From positions 124,001-188,000 of the forward strand of contig JAYGEX010000013.1 of NCBI GenBank assembly GCA_046582185.1: DNA of 64,000 nt. The letters run 5' to 3'. A program made the position numbers and the translations under genes. The notes below the pieces were generated by a model. That model was given only the letters and a program-made list of their open reading frames with translations, ran no database searches and was not told where the DNA came from. Shown piece by piece: positions 62,343-64,000 of this stretch (the first letter of the stretch is position 1; every line of letters starts with the position of its first letter). This DNA is from GCA-002726655 sp046582185 (GTDB taxonomy: Bacteria; Pseudomonadota; Gammaproteobacteria; Pseudomonadales; Azotimanducaceae).

Positions 62343-63551
62343 CTATCGGGAAAGGAACAAACTCTCCAGATCTTTACTGAGGCTCTCTTCATTTCGACCG
62401 GATATGGACTCAAAGGTTTCCGATAAAGATTGTTCCCAAGCAGTTGTACCGCCCACACTCTTTGCAGGTAGCGGCCAGGGTAATTTTCGGTATAGCGCCC
62501 AGATAGTTAAGCCACTGAGATCCCTCGCCAAGACAAGGCCACCCTTTTCGGTCTTACGGATAAGATTCAATTCGACCAGTGTCTGGCGGTATTCCGTCCA
62601 TCGTTCAAGATTGATTCGCGAACCCAGAGCCTGGATCATTTGCTCGCTTACGACGTCGCCACGATGGTGTGCCTGGTTAAACACATCAAGGATAATCAGG
62701 ATCTGAAACAGTGGCGCCTCCAGCATGCTGCTGCCTTCAAAGCGATAAACCCCCAGACCTTTAACCAATTCAGCGCCCATCAGGACAATAGTCCACGACA
62801 CATATATCCAGAGCAAAAACAGGGGCACTACCGCAAAAGTTCCGTAAATAGCTTCAAGGTTTGATCGAGACATCACAAAGCCGAAAGTAAATTTAGCGGC
62901 TTCAAATACCGATGCCACCAGTAAACCACCGACCACAGCATGCCGAAAGGAGACCCGGGTATTAGGTACCGCAACATATATAAATGTGAATGCCACCGAA
63001 CTCAACACGAGAGGTATGAAACGCAAAAAATAGGGCGAATCGGCAACATCATTAATAAGGGGCAGTGATACGACATAAGTCGTCACACCAAAACCAATAC
63101 CAAAGAGAATGGGACCCATCGTGAGCACGGCCCAATACATGAGCACTCTCTGAAATCCATGCCTGGGCTCCTTAACTCGCCAGATCTCATTGAATGTGCG
63201 CTCGATGGTAAGCAGCATCAGTAGTGCGGTGAGTGCCAGGAAGATGGCGCTGGGTATGCTCAGCTTTTGCGCACCTTGGGAAAAACTTCGCAAGTACTCT
63301 TGAACTGCACCGACATTTTCAGGAACGATATTACTGAATATAAAATCCTCAACGGCACGCCCCATGCCACTGAAGGCTTCAAAGCTGGAAAACACCGCAT
63401 ACATCACCGTGAGTGCTGGCACCACGGCAAACAGAGTTTGATAGGTTAATGCCGCGGCAGTTGTCTGACAACTATCGTCAATAAAGTGCTGGATCAAAAA
63501 CTTCAGCAAGCGCCAGGCTTCGACTACCGATTCCCTACCTTTGTCTAACAC
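62343..63551 (-). CDS. YihY/BrkB family membrane protein
   Basis: 402 aa from GTG 63549-63551. Six helices in the PF03631 pattern: DSCQTTAAALTYQTLFAVVP, LALTALLMLLTIERTFNEIW, YGTFAVVPLFLLWIYVSWTI and VLMGAELVKG. An extra soluble tail (residues 290-402) holds a winged-helix-like part (RINLERWTEYRQTLVELNLI). Often annotated as ribonuclease BN, wrongly. Function unsettled. Its promoter region contains an 18-19 bp tandem repeat. Confidence 0.88.
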   Translation of the reverse strand: MLDKGRESVVEAWRLLKFLIQHFIDDSCQTTAAALTYQTLFAVVPALTVMYAVFSSFEAFSGMGRAVEDFIFSNIVPENVGAVQEYLRSFSQGAQKLSIPSAIFLALTALLMLLTIERTFNEIWRVKEPRHGFQRVLMYWAVLTMGPILFGIGFGVTTYVVSLPLINDVADSPYFLRFIPLVLSSVAFTFIYVAVPNTRVSFRHAVVGGLLVASVFEAAKFTFGFVMSRSNLEAIYGTFAVVPLFLLWIYVSWTIVLMGAELVKGLGVYRFEGSSMLEAPLFQILIILDVFNQAHHRGDVVSEQMIQALGSRINLERWTEYRQTLVELNLIRKTEKGGLVLARDLSGLTIWALYRKLPWPLPAKSVGGTTAWEQSLSETFESISGRNEESLSKDLESLFLSR

Positions 63552-63597
63552 TTCAGCATCCTTGTTCCTCAGACTTTTTACTACCCGAACTATTCTC

Positions 63598-63690
63598 GCT
63601 CACGGCTGTTTTTATGCTCATGGCTGTTTATACGCTCAAGGCTGTCTATTGCGCTCATGGCTGTCTGTTGCGCTCATGGCTGTTTGCCGC
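63598..63690. repeat. Tandem repeat, five units of 18-19 bp
   Basis: Units begin GCTCA(C/T/A)GGCTGT: GCTCACGGCTGTTTTTAT, GCTCATGGCTGTTTATAC, GCTCAAGGCTGTCTATTGC, GCTCATGGCTGTCTGTTGC and GCTCATGGCTGTTTGCCGC. They fill half of the gap between the divergent brkB-like and arsC genes. Confidence 0.92.
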
Positions 63691-63738
63691 CCAGGGCTGA
63701 CATCAATACAATAGTGCCTTAATCCAGCGGAGACACTT

Positions 63739-64000
63739 ATGAACAAAGTTACAATCTATCACAATCCCAGCTGTTCTAAATCCAGGGCAACGCTGGCCCT
63801 GTTAACAGACAGAAACATCAAGCCGGAGATTGTGCTATATAAAGAGAACCCACCCTCTGCTGCTGCCCTGCAGACAATTGTAACCCAGTTGGGTATTACG
63901 CCAAGAGAATTGCTACGCAAGGGTGAAGCTGCCTATGAACAGAAGGGGCTTGAGAATTCAGACCTTACAGATGTTGATCTAATCCAGGCGATGGTGGATG
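63739..64000 (+). CDS. arsC: Arsenate reductase-like protein (ArsC family), 5' part
   Basis: 87 codons from ATG 63739; the gene runs off the window. HNPSCSKSRATLALL gives Cys12 and the anion loop of the glutaredoxin-dependent ArsC family, followed by EIVLYKENPPSAAALQTIVT and GITPRELLRKGEAAYEQKGL. It reduces arsenate, though the YfgD-type paralogue may have another role. Confidence 0.9.
   Translation, partial: MNKVTIYHNPSCSKSRATLALLTDRNIKPEIVLYKENPPSAAALQTIVTQLGITPRELLRKGEAAYEQKGLENSDLTDVDLIQAMVD

Overview
The window reads as a chromosomal segment of a gammaproteobacterium, probably a free-living, respiratory, perhaps marine one. Supporting this are the order fmdB-aspS-yebC-ruvC-ruvA-ruvB-tolQ-tolR-tolA-tolB-pal-cpoB-queE-queC, the set nadA/bepA/tusA-like/perM/dapA/bamC/MBL hydrolase beside a tRNA-Lys (a grouping also known from Pseudomonas), a Mak-type fructokinase, a BamC lipoprotein and CTGT-N8-ACAG LexA boxes. 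No replication origin, rRNA, CRISPR array, integrase or full insertion sequence was seen.

Layout. 0-4 kb: the end of pspA, a hidden Pmp3/YqaE gene, a truncated envelope protein, a cytoplasmic arylsulfotransferase-like protein, a YkgJ-type cysteine-cluster protein and a wrecked mscS. 4-11.5 kb: an amidohydrolase, fructokinase mak and an RND efflux pair. 11.5-17.3 kb: a nitrogen/carboxylate block (class I amidotransferase, glutamine-synthetase-like ligase, sodium:solute symporter with its DUF4212 subunit, gdhA). 17.4-28.6 kb: housekeeping genes (rmuC, cnoX, MBL hydrolase, bamC, dapA, perM, tusA-like, bepA, nadA, a gshB-like gene). 28.6 kb: tRNA-Lys. 28.7-46.2 kb: an accessory block between tRNA-Lys and queC, with an SOS-boxed orphan gene, a sulfotransferase, a CDP-alcohol lipid module, a Baeyer-Villiger-type monooxygenase, acetyltransferases and several decaying genes. 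46.2-57.6 kb: the queC/queE, tol-pal, ruv, yebC and aspS run. 57.6-64 kb: fmdB, an HU-like protein, proS, an alpha/beta hydrolase, a TlpA-like lipoprotein, a BrkB membrane protein and the start of arsC.

The most striking item is at 42236-42955 (minus). It is one reading frame encoding a signal segment, a MerP/HMA metal-binding domain and a WCGAC thioredoxin domain. It is interrupted only by two TGA codons, and these fall exactly on the two cysteines of the HMA CxxC motif. The simplest reading is a selenoprotein with a U-x-x-U metal site; loss of function at exactly those two codons is the alternative.

Other points of interest. (1) A 116-bp miniature element with inverted ends is present in at least three copies plus one diverged relative. 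One copy sits inside mscS between exact 10-bp duplications of the target. (2) Two small orphan genes are each preceded by a perfect LexA-type palindrome 16-18 nt from the start codon. (3) The accessory block is rich in recent pseudogenes: a GNAT with one nonsense codon, a VOC protein with a one-base slip, internally deleted LysE and MFS genes, and a 30-bp perfect inverted repeat around an SDR gene. (4) A five-unit 18-19 bp tandem repeat lies in the brkB/arsC divergent promoter region.

Function assignments rest on reading motifs and remembered family sequences. No database search, folding or GC calculation was run.
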